DNA of 63,547 bases, taken from positions 1 to 63,547 of the forward strand of contig CAYPEK010000009.1 of assembly GCA_964409645.1 (NCBI GenBank). The letters run 5' to 3'. The notes beneath the pieces were generated by a model that worked only from the letters and a program-made list of their open reading frames with translations, was not told the origin of the DNA and did not search any database. The stretch comes from CAYPEK01 sp964409645. GTDB lineage: Bacteria > UBP15 > UBA6099. Positions within the stretch are counted from its first letter, which is position 1, and every line of letters begins with the position of its first letter. The translations under genes were made by a program, and so were the position numbers. Shown in pieces: positions 8,809-17,800 of this stretch.

Positions 8809-9450
8809 CTATTCCTTTCCGTTTTTTCTTGCCTTCATCGACTGAACCGCTTTGCCCCAACTCGAAAAATATTCAATTACCATTTTATGATACTGGGGAT
8901 ACGTGCTTATTATTTTTCTTTCATCAATCGTCGGCAGTTTTTCCATCCTGTCGAGAATAAGATTTTTGTACCACATCTTCTCGCGGTCGAGTCTCATTTT
9001 TCTGCCGTTTTCCAATACTTTGGAATAATCGAAACCACATAATTCGAGCGCCTTTTTCCAGCTCCCTACATAGTTGCATGCAGCCGCAACGAGTGACGAA
9101 TGCTTTTCTTTCATGAACGCATAGCTCAAATCGTCCTCATTCCTCGCTACTTCCTTTATATCCTCAAGCACCTTTTCCATCGTCCATTTTCGGACTTTTT
9201 CTTCGCGCCTGCACTTGGATAATTTTCTTATCTCGGCGTAGTCCAACCCGGCGGCCTTTACCGCCGCCCCCCAATTCTTGAAATATGATATCGCCGCTCC
9301 AACCAAAGCGCTGTCTATCTCTTTAACGTGAGAATACGTCAGGTCTTCGTCTAATTTTTGTAGCACAAGAATGCGATCAATTACTTCTTTTTTGTTCCAT
9401 TTCGTTCTCGATGTGCTTTTTTTCTTTTTCATTCGTTCGTAAACTGCCAT
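8809..9450 (-). CDS. Protein with homing-endonuclease-associated (HNH_repeat-like) repeats
   Basis: 213 residues, Lys/Arg-rich. Three copies of a roughly 50-residue unit are visible at about 20-75, 85-140 and 155-210. Each reads as a helix, a Leu/Ser-rich turn, then an A-x-x-Y-F-x-S/N-W-x-x-A-V/L core (ALVGAAISYFKNWGAAVKAA; SLVAAACNYVGSWKKALELC; KMVIEYFSSWGKAVQSM). This matches the DNA-binding-like repeat found next to some HNH homing endonucleases. No HNH nuclease domain is present and the protein is just the repeats plus a basic N-terminus. It probably binds nucleic acid. It sits between a CheY-like regulator and a YhaM nuclease. Confidence 0.65.
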   Translation of the reverse strand: MAVYERMKKKKSTSRTKWNKKEVIDRILVLQKLDEDLTYSHVKEIDSALVGAAISYFKNWGAAVKAAGLDYAEIRKLSKCRREEKVRKWTMEKVLEDIKEVARNEDDLSYAFMKEKHSSLVAAACNYVGSWKKALELCGFDYSKVLENGRKMRLDREKMWYKNLILDRMEKLPTIDERKIISTYPQYHKMVIEYFSSWGKAVQSMKARKNGKE

Positions 9451-9471
9451 ATTTCAGGTCATCAGCCGTCT

Positions 9472-9867
9472 TTATTTAGTCCTGCCACGGCTTCTTTCTT
9501 TTCTCTTGAGGACTTTTTGTATGTTGGAAATAAGTTCATCGTATTCAAAGGGTTTCTTCATAACCTCATCGGCGCCTGTTTCTTTCGCGATTTCAGCAAA
9601 TTTCTCATCGACATACGCCGAAACCAATATCACGGGCATATCCGGATTTTTCGCCTTAATCATCTCAATCAGATATAGGCCATGCATCCTCGGCATCCTG
9701 TAATCAGTGATTACAATATCGAATTCCTTGCTCTCAAGGTGTTCGAGCGCCTGATTATAATCCCGAGCGAAACACGTCTCCGCCCCGTCCATCTCGAAAA
9801 ACATGGCAAACAAATCGAGAAAATCCTGTATGTCATCCACCAGCAGTATTTTTAAAGAGTTTTTCAT
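9472..9867 (-). CDS. Stand-alone response regulator receiver protein (CheY-like)
   Basis: 131 residues, receiver domain only. The acidic pocket is VDD near residues 10-12. The phosphoacceptor Asp is in VITDYRMPRMHG near residue 57, the Thr/Ser switch position is in VILVSAYVDE, and the Lys is in VMKKPFEYDEL. No output domain is present, so it works by protein contact. No cognate kinase is adjacent. A TATAAT at 9876-9881 lies only 8 bases upstream of the ATG, so its mRNA may be leaderless. Confidence 0.92.
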   Translation of the reverse strand: MKNSLKILLVDDIQDFLDLFAMFFEMDGAETCFARDYNQALEHLESKEFDIVITDYRMPRMHGLYLIEMIKAKNPDMPVILVSAYVDEKFAEIAKETGADEVMKKPFEYDELISNIQKVLKRKERSRGRTK

Positions 9868-9949
9868 AACTTCTAATTATAGCTTGCTCTAAAATCGCGA
9901 TAATAAAATTATATAACTAAATTCGCGGAAATCATATCATTTTCAGCAA

Positions 9950-11437
9950 TTACATTCTGACGTGATAGAGATAATTTCCTCTCTGAACTATAAGAAATAC
10001 AGAGTCCTGAATCGACGCAATCGCAACAGCTTCCCGATAATCTTCCATGCCGGCAATTTCACGCGTGCCTAATTGCGAAATTACATCACCGGGTTTCATC
10101 CCTATCCTTTCCGCAGGACTGTTCTTTTCAACTTTTGTGACGACAACTCCTGATTTATTCGCCAGTTTATACTTCATTTTATTGATTGTTCCTATCTCCT
10201 CGACAGTCGTGCCGAAAAGATCGCGGCCTATCTCATCCGCTCTCTCCAGTGGCAATCCCGCCATTTTCATCTTTATCGTTTTTTCAGCTCCATCCCTCAC
10301 CAACACTATCGACGCGCCGTCCCCAACCATGTATCCGCTGATTTTATCCACAAATGTCTCAATTGAATCTATCGTGACATTGTCAACTTTCATTATGACA
10401 TCTCCCGTTCTTATCCCAGCTTTCTCTGACGGGCTGTCATTCAGAACGTCGGAAACCAACACTCCTTTTCCGCTTTCAATTCCGAGCTTCTTGGATAACT
10501 GCGGCGTAAGCTCCTGCGCCCTAATCCCTGTCCATGTCTTTTCGATTTTGCCGAATCTCAATAATTCGGCCACAGCTTTCATCGCACGGTCTATGGGAAT
10601 TGCGAACCCGATCCCCTGTCCTTCAGCATAAATCGCCGTATTGATCCCCATCACTTCCCCCAGTATGTCCACCAGAGGCCCGCCGCTGTTGCCGGGATTG
10701 ATCGAGGCATCCGTCTGTATGAAATCGCTGTAAACTTGCCCTTGCTGCGTTTTTATCGACCTTCCGACCGCACTTACAACACCTGTTGTCACCGTGTGCT
10801 TCAATCCAAAAGGATTACCTATGGCGATCACCGTCTCTCCTATCATTACGGTGTCCGAATCACCCACTATGGCCGAAGGCAGCGGCTTGTTCATATCGAT
10901 TTTCAATATCGCAAGATCAAACTTCGGATCCGCTCCTATGATTCGCGCATCTGCTTCCGATTCGTCCGGCATGGTTACTTTAACTTTCGAAGCCCTCAGA
11001 ATTACATGCTCATTTGTCAGTATGTAGCCTTTGGGATTGATTACCACACCGGATCCAAGTGTTTGCTGCTTGTATTTTGAGCTTGGTAACTGATCGTAAA
11101 AGCGGTTGAAAAAATCGTCAAAAACATCGCCGTTGAACCCGCCGAACGGATTGTAGCGTTTCTCCACTATCTTTTCCGTGCTTATGTTCACAACCGACGG
11201 CGCGACTTTTTCGACAGCTTCCACGACAGGCGTTCTTCTCGATGCAATCCCTTCCTTATCCGACATAGATGCCAACGTCAGTTTATCGGAACCGTTTGCT
11301 CCGGTATAACTGCTGAAAGCCGACGCGTCCTTCTCGCCATCATTCAAATAGAACCTATTCTGATACGCCCTTCCTATCAGAATCCCTAAAAAGAGAAAAA
11401 ATACAACGCCAAATACAAATGTCTTTTTATTCATCAT
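9950..11437 (-). CDS. HtrA/DegP-type periplasmic serine protease with two PDZ domains
   Basis: 495 residues from the ATG chosen at 11437, which has AAGAG upstream; a TTG nine codons earlier is less likely. An N-terminal membrane anchor or signal (KKTFVFGVVFFLFLGILIG) is followed by a trypsin-like domain. Its catalytic triad is visible: His in LTNEHVI, Asp in FDLAILKID, Ser in NPGNSGGPL. Two PDZ domains follow (SPSEKAGIRTGDVIMKVDN and SPAERIGMKPGDVI). HtrA proteins degrade or refold damaged envelope proteins. Gene context does not tie it to pilus assembly beyond lying next to that locus. Confidence 0.95.
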   Translation of the reverse strand: MMNKKTFVFGVVFFLFLGILIGRAYQNRFYLNDGEKDASAFSSYTGANGSDKLTLASMSDKEGIASRRTPVVEAVEKVAPSVVNISTEKIVEKRYNPFGGFNGDVFDDFFNRFYDQLPSSKYKQQTLGSGVVINPKGYILTNEHVILRASKVKVTMPDESEADARIIGADPKFDLAILKIDMNKPLPSAIVGDSDTVMIGETVIAIGNPFGLKHTVTTGVVSAVGRSIKTQQGQVYSDFIQTDASINPGNSGGPLVDILGEVMGINTAIYAEGQGIGFAIPIDRAMKAVAELLRFGKIEKTWTGIRAQELTPQLSKKLGIESGKGVLVSDVLNDSPSEKAGIRTGDVIMKVDNVTIDSIETFVDKISGYMVGDGASIVLVRDGAEKTIKMKMAGLPLERADEIGRDLFGTTVEEIGTINKMKYKLANKSGVVVTKVEKNSPAERIGMKPGDVISQLGTREIAGMEDYREAVAIASIQDSVFLIVQRGNYLYHVRM

Positions 11438-11563
11438 ATCGGTTCTCTTGATATTTCCGTGCAATATTTTTTATTAATCAACCCGGCATCATACCGCCGT
11501 AAAGCATCCGATTCAAATTTATTCTCTTCGTTTTCTTTACTCACTATACCGTTGACTTGATTT

Positions 11564-13744
11564 CTATTTACTGTCGGCTGTCTTATTCACGCTGTTGCTA
11601 TCAGACTGTTTCTTTTCGTTTTCTTCTAAAGATTTCTTGAGCATAAGCAATAAGTCTTTAGATTTCTCATCGCCTTTTTCATAGGCCGCCTTCGCATCAT
11701 ATACAGCCTTCACAATATCACCGGCTTTGAAATACGCAACAGCGCGATTTCTGTAATATATCGCCTCATCCGGTTTGTCGTTGATCGCTTTATTCAGCCA
11801 CTCGATCGCTTCTTTATAATTTTTTTCCTGAATCAGATAGACCCCGTAATTATTTTCGACGTCGGCCACATCATATTTATTCACATTCGACGGCGTATCG
11901 GCCGTTCCGAAATTTTCCGCCTTGAAGGTTTGTTGTTTGTTCTCCGCAGTTTCCTTGGGCTTATCTTTCGGTTCCATCGCAACCCCAAGTTTCTTAGAAC
12001 AATCAACTATCCCACTCTTCGCTTTTTCATTCTTCGGATCGAGCGTCAGTGCCGCGGAATAATGCTCAAGCGCCAAGTTATAGTCTCTATCATAAAAATA
12101 GTTGTCCGCCGCATATATATGCTTCTGCGCAGTCCAAGGAATAACCTTCTCAACCTTTTCCTGCTTTACCTTCTCGCCGGATGCAACTTCCTTATTCTCG
12201 GTTTTCTTCTCTCTTTTATTTGCGGTTAAATTCGAGTTATCTTCTTTTTCGGGTGAAAGCTTTACAGGCAATCCTTTTGACGATTCTCCCTCTGCGGGCT
12301 TCTTCTCGGAGGATGTCTCCTCCTTTTTTCCCTTACCTGCCTGTTTGTCATTTATTGAATTGTTATTGCTGCTATTATCTACTTTCGCAACTTCACCCTT
12401 GCTCCCGGCTTTCTTTTTTCTTCCCGAGCCGGCAACATTAGAATTATCTTCTTTCTCCGGCGAGAGCTTTACGGGCAACCCCTTCGGCGATTCTTTCTCC
12501 GCCGCCTTTTCATCCTTATCCTTCTTAGCCGGTTCCGATTTCGCGACTTCCTTATTTCCCTTGTCGCTTGCAGTTTTCGATGTCTTTAATCCGAATTTGC
12601 CTGAGCCTTCGCCTTTATCTTCCTTAGCAACCTCGGTTTTATCGGTTGTTTTTGTTTCTTCACTTGTGTTGCTCGCTTCAGACGGTGATTGTTTCTTTTC
12701 AGGCAAATCCGAGATCAAACCGAACTTGTTTTTTGTCTTTTCCCCGCCGGTTTCCTGTTGAGCTGGTTCCGTTTTTGCATTGTTTTCATCAACGGATGTA
12801 GAAGGTTCTGTCGAACCTTCTCCGGTATTCAAGCCGAATTTCTGCTTTCCTTCAGCCGGTTTTTCTTTAGCCGGCTCTTCGGATTTTGCGGATGCTAACT
12901 TTTCAGGTTCGTTTTTTTTTGTGTTTTTATCTGCTGATTTATCTTGTTCTTCTTTAGATATCGCGATGGCTTTGTCGTCGGATGCAACAGCGGGTTGTAC
13001 CTTGCTCTTTTCGGAATTCTTCAGTCCGAAACGTGTCTTCTCTTTATTCCCGCTCTTCTCTTGCTTTGCCGTTTTGGCTTCTTTTTTATCGACAACCTGC
13101 TTTTTATCAGACTGCTTTTCTTCTTTTGGTTTTGTTATTACTTTCGATTTGTCATCGCCTACTTTTTTCTTTTCCTCTTTTTTCTCCTTCTTCTCCTCTT
13201 TCTTTTCTTCCTTTTTTACAGAAGTATCAGGCTTTTTGTCGGCTGAAGAATCGGTTTTATCTTCTTTCGGATTAATTCGCCGAGGGAACTCTTTCTCTTT
13301 ATCCTTATCGTCAGAGGCTTTCTTTGCCTCATCCGTTTTGTTTTCTTCATCACTCTTATCAACCGAAAGCTTCAACGACCTTTTTGCGGACTTTTCTTCT
13401 TTCTTTTCCTGTTTGGGAGCAGGCGCCCACTCAGTTCCTCCGGGGCCTTTCAGCAAATCGCCTTCTTTCAAAACATCGTTGCCGTCGGTAGGTTTGAAAA
13501 TACCTTTCGATGAAGTTCCCTCGACGCCAAATATTTTAAATACTCCGATCTGTTTTCCATCTCTCCATACTTCAAATTCAAGATTGACAGTAATCCCCTG
13601 ATCGCTTCCCTTATAAATCAAGCCATAATACCTATCCCAGCAAGAATCTATTATTAACTTACTGTCGGCGCGTAGTGTGCTTGCCGATAAGCTTATCAGA
13701 GCAACAGCCAGTAACAATAAAAGTTTTCGGGTTGATTTAATCAT
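11564..13744 (-). CDS. Secreted Lys/Glu/Ser-rich protein with KFGL motifs and C-terminal TPRs
   Basis: 726 residues. A signal peptide (LLLLLAVALISLSASTLRA) is followed by a small beta domain (YYGLIYKGSDQGITVNLEFEVWRDGKQIGVFKI), of the kind seen in envelope proteins with SH3-like folds. Residues about 110-540 are extremely low-complexity Lys/Glu/Ser/Asp. Four short [KR]FGL islands and two near-identical GLPVKLSPEKEDNSN blocks are embedded there. TPR-like helices follow at about 545-580 and 625-705. The gene overlaps the end of pilQ by 4 bases, so it is translationally coupled to the secretin. That suggests an outer-membrane or periplasmic pilus accessory role, perhaps peptidoglycan- or secretin-associated, as TPR pilotins are. 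No catalytic motif is visible. Confidence 0.75.
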   Translation of the reverse strand: MIKSTRKLLLLLAVALISLSASTLRADSKLIIDSCWDRYYGLIYKGSDQGITVNLEFEVWRDGKQIGVFKIFGVEGTSSKGIFKPTDGNDVLKEGDLLKGPGGTEWAPAPKQEKKEEKSAKRSLKLSVDKSDEENKTDEAKKASDDKDKEKEFPRRINPKEDKTDSSADKKPDTSVKKEEKKEEKKEKKEEKKKVGDDKSKVITKPKEEKQSDKKQVVDKKEAKTAKQEKSGNKEKTRFGLKNSEKSKVQPAVASDDKAIAISKEEQDKSADKNTKKNEPEKLASAKSEEPAKEKPAEGKQKFGLNTGEGSTEPSTSVDENNAKTEPAQQETGGEKTKNKFGLISDLPEKKQSPSEASNTSEETKTTDKTEVAKEDKGEGSGKFGLKTSKTASDKGNKEVAKSEPAKKDKDEKAAEKESPKGLPVKLSPEKEDNSNVAGSGRKKKAGSKGEVAKVDNSSNNNSINDKQAGKGKKEETSSEKKPAEGESSKGLPVKLSPEKEDNSNLTANKREKKTENKEVASGEKVKQEKVEKVIPWTAQKHIYAADNYFYDRDYNLALEHYSAALTLDPKNEKAKSGIVDCSKKLGVAMEPKDKPKETAENKQQTFKAENFGTADTPSNVNKYDVADVENNYGVYLIQEKNYKEAIEWLNKAINDKPDEAIYYRNRAVAYFKAGDIVKAVYDAKAAYEKGDEKSKDLLLMLKKSLEENEKKQSDSNSVNKTADSK

Positions 13745-15165
13745 TTGTATTCAAGAAATTCATCCATTGAATTTTGTTGCTTCTCCGATGAATTCGAACC
13801 GCCGTTATCCTTCCCGACCGTATCCATGCTATCCGATGACGCGGGACTGCTTCTTAATTCCATGATCCTCGCCGTAATGAAGATCAACAGATTTGTTTTA
13901 GAATGTGTTGTTTCCTTTCTCTTGAACGCCGGTCCTATGACGGGAAGCTTGCTGAGCACCGGAACTCTTGAATCCCTTGTGGTTTCGGAATTCTGAACAA
14001 GACCGGCAATTACAATAGTCTCTCCCGAGCGAAGCAGGATATTCGTGTCAACGGTGCGCTTCGATGTTATAGGAGCATTTGATGCGCCGGCGCCGCCCAA
14101 TGAGGTAAACGATTTTATGCTGCTCACCTCAGGAGCGATCTTCATCATTATGACGGATTTATCGAGCACGTGAGGAGTAACATCTATTGTGATGCCCACG
14201 TCCCACTCGTTTATGTCCGTAGTGCCTAACGCAATACCGCTCGTGCCGCCCGCCGCCAGAGAGGTAATTCCAACAGGAATCGTTTCTCCAACATGAATGT
14301 GAGCCTTTTCGTTGTCCAGAGTCGTCAATTTTGCGTTAGAAAGAATATTATTATCTTTGTTGTCCACTATATTTTCCCATACCGCGGAAAATGAATCAAA
14401 ACTCAATATGCCGTAATTAATAACTCCGTCAACGCCGTACGGAGTATCGAGTTTGATCGGTGAACCGGCAAAATTAATTTTTGTGCTCCAATCGGTGCCG
14501 AATACATCCGAATTGTCCATGTTTGTTTCGACAATCTTTGCTTCTATCAATACCTGCGGTGTTTCCTTGTCCAGATTCTCGACAAGCTTTCTTATGTTGT
14601 CGATGTTCTGAGGATAGTCAATCACTATGAGCATCGGAGGTTTTCCGGACAAAGTCGCTTCTTTTGTTTTTGACCTGTAAAATGTTTTTACTTTTCCGTC
14701 GGGGCTGAGAAATTCCGACACCAGCTCCATCAATTGCTCGGTGTTGATGTAATTGATAGAAAATATTTCGGTCAGCATTTCCTGCTTGATTTCTTCTTTT
14801 TTCTCGCTCTCGTCTCTTCCGTATATGTAAATTATATTTTCAGTTCTCTCGAGCCTTGAACTCGATGCGTCCAGAATCACCCTCATCGCTTCTTCCAACG
14901 TGACCTCGGACAATCTTATGCTGATCGTTCCTTTTACAGACGGAGAAACAACTATATTGAGATCGTTTTGTTCCGCAATCAGCCTGAATACGTCCGTGAC
15001 ATCCGCGTTTTTCAGGTTGAGAGAAATAATTGGATTTTTCGGAAGATTCATTGATGAAACATTATAATCCGCCGTCTGCCCCAATCCATATCCCGAAATT
15101 GCCGCAACAAATAAAAATATCATCAAACCGGTTGCTTTTCTGTTTTCTAGAGACCGTACAAACAA
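13741..15165 (-). CDS. pilQ: Type IV pilus secretin PilQ-like
   Basis: 474 residues, shorter than proteobacterial PilQ because AMIN domains are lacking. A signal peptide is followed by a secretin/TonB short N-terminal domain (LKNADVTDVFRLIAEQNDLN), one N1-type KH domain, and the secretin beta-barrel core (VGETIPVG, TSKRTVDTNILLRSGETIVIAGLVQ, VPVLSKLPVIGPAFK). It forms the outer-membrane gate for the pilus. The start is TTG at 15165, decided by a perfect AAGGAGG 8 bases upstream. It lies in the order PilMN-PilO-PilP-ligase-PilQ, on which the specific PilQ name rests. Confidence 0.92.
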   Translation of the reverse strand: MFVRSLENRKATGLMIFLFVAAISGYGLGQTADYNVSSMNLPKNPIISLNLKNADVTDVFRLIAEQNDLNIVVSPSVKGTISIRLSEVTLEEAMRVILDASSSRLERTENIIYIYGRDESEKKEEIKQEMLTEIFSINYINTEQLMELVSEFLSPDGKVKTFYRSKTKEATLSGKPPMLIVIDYPQNIDNIRKLVENLDKETPQVLIEAKIVETNMDNSDVFGTDWSTKINFAGSPIKLDTPYGVDGVINYGILSFDSFSAVWENIVDNKDNNILSNAKLTTLDNEKAHIHVGETIPVGITSLAAGGTSGIALGTTDINEWDVGITIDVTPHVLDKSVIMMKIAPEVSSIKSFTSLGGAGASNAPITSKRTVDTNILLRSGETIVIAGLVQNSETTRDSRVPVLSKLPVIGPAFKRKETTHSKTNLLIFITARIMELRSSPASSDSMDTVGKDNGGSNSSEKQQNSMDEFLEYK

Positions 15166-15192
15166 TGTTCGGTCCTCCTTGCACTGATATTT

Positions 15193-17757
15193 TTATCGCT
15201 TCTTCATTCCCGATACTGTCTTCAATTTTATTTCAGTTAAAATCTCATCCTCTTTTTTGTACTCAGCGCTTCTTCCAGTAATTCCATACAACTTCCTTAA
15301 CTGATAATGAGCGGTCTCCGAATATGGATTCTTTTCCGCCACCTTTTTCAGTTCTTTCTCCGCTTCCCCGTATAGCCCGAGATTGATGTATTCGATCCCT
15401 AAATTACCTTGCGCTTCGATATAATGCGGGTCAATGCTGAGCGCCTTCTTGAACTCATCTACCGCCCGGTTGGAATCACTCATCGCGGAGTACGCTAACC
15501 CTAATCCGTTACGAACTTGTTTGTTGGTTACGCTCCTCCCAAGTTCCGCGTTGTAGTTATTTGCGTTTTCGACAATTCTTCCCGTCTTCAAAAGTTTTTT
15601 ATCTGCATCGAAAACTTGCTTCAAATATTTCGGCTTCAAAAACATCTTACCAGAATATTCTTCTATCGCGTTTCTGTTCCTTTTGAGTTCCTTTTCAAGG
15701 TTCTGCAACGCTCTTTTGTTGTTGCCTATCTTAAAATAAGCAATTCCGATATTCTGATAAACACCGGGAAGGCCTGAATCCTCCCCTGCTGCTTTGTTGT
15801 AATAATATATTGCTTTAGGATAATTTTGCAACATATATAGAGTAATTCCTATGTTATAATATATATACGGTAATGTAGGAGAGTAATACAAAACCTTCTG
15901 AAACGCATGTTCAGCCCGCTCAGGTTCATTGAGTCTTATCAAAGCCCCACCGAGATTATCGTACAATCTCGTTTCAGTCGGCATATACGTGAGGCCCCTG
16001 ATCGATTCATCTTTGATCGTATTATATAAAAGCACTCTGTCCTTCTCCTGTTTTAGAGAAGAAGCGACATTATTTGCATAAATTCCATATCTTATGGACA
16101 TCTCCGTGTTATCGGGATCCAGATTCGTACCTCTAATCATCATCTCAAGCGCTTTTACAGGCTTTTCATCTACATAGCTCACTCCCCAGTAAAAGGCTAT
16201 GTTTCCCATCAACGGCTCGGAAAAATATAAAAAGAGTTTTACAAAGCCAAAAAATAAAATGCCCGCAAATAAAAATTTCTCCAAAAATGAAGTCCGCTTG
16301 AACTTTAAGCTTCTGACTTTTATCTTATCCCTGTTACCCAATACCGTTAATATGCCGGCAAACACCACAAATACTATGAAAATGTCGTGTATGTGAAAAG
16401 GAAATTGTACGCATGAATAAATGGCTAAACCTAAGCAGCCGGATGCCAACCCAGCGGACACGAATCTCTCTTCTCCGCCTGATAATGCGGATTTCACTCC
16501 GGAAAAAATAATCGATCCTATGATAATCAAGGCTAATAGCGCCCCGACTATTCCTGTTTCCGCCCAGACATCAAGAAATTCGTTATGCACACGATCCGGA
16601 AAACTAATGTGTTTTAGCCAGAATGGCGACGAAAAAAAATGCCTTTGATATTTAGGATGGCTTATATAGTAATTTCCGAGTCCGACCCCGATGAGCGGGT
16701 TGTCCTTTATCGCTTCCCAAGCGGTTTTCCATATCAGCGTTCTTTCAACCCTGCTTCCGTCCGTAGGATCCGCAACGCTCCCTATCCTTTCCGAAACTGA
16801 AAAAATCGGGCTTATCTCGTTCTTGGAATAGAAAAAGCCCGCAATAGCCACAAGAGCTATAACGCAAACTATTTTCCCAAACGAAATCCTTGTTTTTTCA
16901 TTAGACGAATAATCCTCACGCTTTTCCCTTTTTTTCGAGTTAATTTTATTCGAAAGCAATATCAACGATTCATAAAACAAAAAAGAAATTAAAGCAGCCG
17001 CCCATGCGCTTCTCGTAAAAGTAGCGACAAGCATAAACTCTATCAAAATCACGGCCGAGGCATATATAAACCTGCCGCTTTTTCGCTTTTCACTCACATA
17101 CATTGCCCAAGCGGGCGCGAGAAGCAGCACGAGAAATCCGGCAAGATACACAGGGTTTCCGAGCGAAGCGGATACTCTACCGTCAAAATTATGTATCCAC
17201 GTCCCCGGACCACCGCCCGATACGCCAAAAACACTGTATATCGAAAACAGTTTGCTGTTTATCAAACTATCCCATGGAAAAACGCTCTTCTGCAAGATAT
17301 CAAATACGGTAAGAGGCGCCAATGCAAAGACAGGCAAAATGACGTAGAGCAAAATTCGTCTGTAATCATTTGTACGATATGTTATTTCCAAAACCGAGTA
17401 AAAAATTATCAGTCCGCAAATCAGGTTTATCCATGTTTCAAAAACCATCGTTTTGTTTACCGCATACAGGAAAGATGAAGCCGCCCAGATAATGAATAAG
17501 ATTATAAAAAACGAAACTTTCGAAGAAACGCAGCTAATCACTCCGTTAAAAAAGTTTCTCGCCAGCAACACGGAAAGAATCATTCCTGAAAAAAATCTAA
17601 CCAGCAATATTTTGGGCGGATTGAAAGGATCAAGCGAACTGCCTATGTAAAAACACGGAAGAACAACTAACAATATCGAGATCAGCACACGATTTAATTC
17701 TATGTATCTATCTTTATCCGTATTCGAATGGATGTCTATGTTTGATATTTGATCCAA
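15193..17757 (-). CDS. O-antigen ligase/polymerase-like membrane protein with C-terminal TPR domain
   Basis: 854 residues. About 10-12 transmembrane helices fill residues 20-510. The Wzy/WaaL-family periplasmic loop is recognisable (GVGLGNYYISHP, then VHNEFLDVWAETGIVGALLA) with the conserved His-Asn-Glu. Residues about 560-850 are TPR units (LPYIYYNIGITLYMLQNYPK; ALSIDPHYIEAQGNLGIEYI). The family transfers lipid-linked glycan to lipid A or to proteins; PglL/TfpO members glycosylate pilins. Its position between pilP- and pilQ-like genes on the same strand suggests pilin O-glycosylation. Start assigned to TTG at 17757 with a weak ribosome site. Confidence 0.85.
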   Translation of the reverse strand: MDQISNIDIHSNTDKDRYIELNRVLISILLVVLPCFYIGSSLDPFNPPKILLVRFFSGMILSVLLARNFFNGVISCVSSKVSFFIILFIIWAASSFLYAVNKTMVFETWINLICGLIIFYSVLEITYRTNDYRRILLYVILPVFALAPLTVFDILQKSVFPWDSLINSKLFSIYSVFGVSGGGPGTWIHNFDGRVSASLGNPVYLAGFLVLLLAPAWAMYVSEKRKSGRFIYASAVILIEFMLVATFTRSAWAAALISFLFYESLILLSNKINSKKREKREDYSSNEKTRISFGKIVCVIALVAIAGFFYSKNEISPIFSVSERIGSVADPTDGSRVERTLIWKTAWEAIKDNPLIGVGLGNYYISHPKYQRHFFSSPFWLKHISFPDRVHNEFLDVWAETGIVGALLALIIIGSIIFSGVKSALSGGEERFVSAGLASGCLGLAIYSCVQFPFHIHDIFIVFVVFAGILTVLGNRDKIKVRSLKFKRTSFLEKFLFAGILFFGFVKLFLYFSEPLMGNIAFYWGVSYVDEKPVKALEMMIRGTNLDPDNTEMSIRYGIYANNVASSLKQEKDRVLLYNTIKDESIRGLTYMPTETRLYDNLGGALIRLNEPERAEHAFQKVLYYSPTLPYIYYNIGITLYMLQNYPKAIYYYNKAAGEDSGLPGVYQNIGIAYFKIGNNKRALQNLEKELKRNRNAIEEYSGKMFLKPKYLKQVFDADKKLLKTGRIVENANNYNAELGRSVTNKQVRNGLGLAYSAMSDSNRAVDEFKKALSIDPHYIEAQGNLGIEYINLGLYGEAEKELKKVAEKNPYSETAHYQLRKLYGITGRSAEYKKEDEILTEIKLKTVSGMKKR

Positions 17758-17800
17758 AATCCTGTGTCCGATACGCTTATCGGCTTATATTCTTCGACAT

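Noticed and set aside
12780..13601. Long Ser/Phe-rich ORF (273 codons) and others on the plus strand opposite the KFGL/TPR gene
   Set aside because: They are antisense readings of AAA/GAA-rich codons (TTT/TTC), lack ribosome sites and motifs, and the minus-strand frame has a signal peptide, TPRs and operon context.
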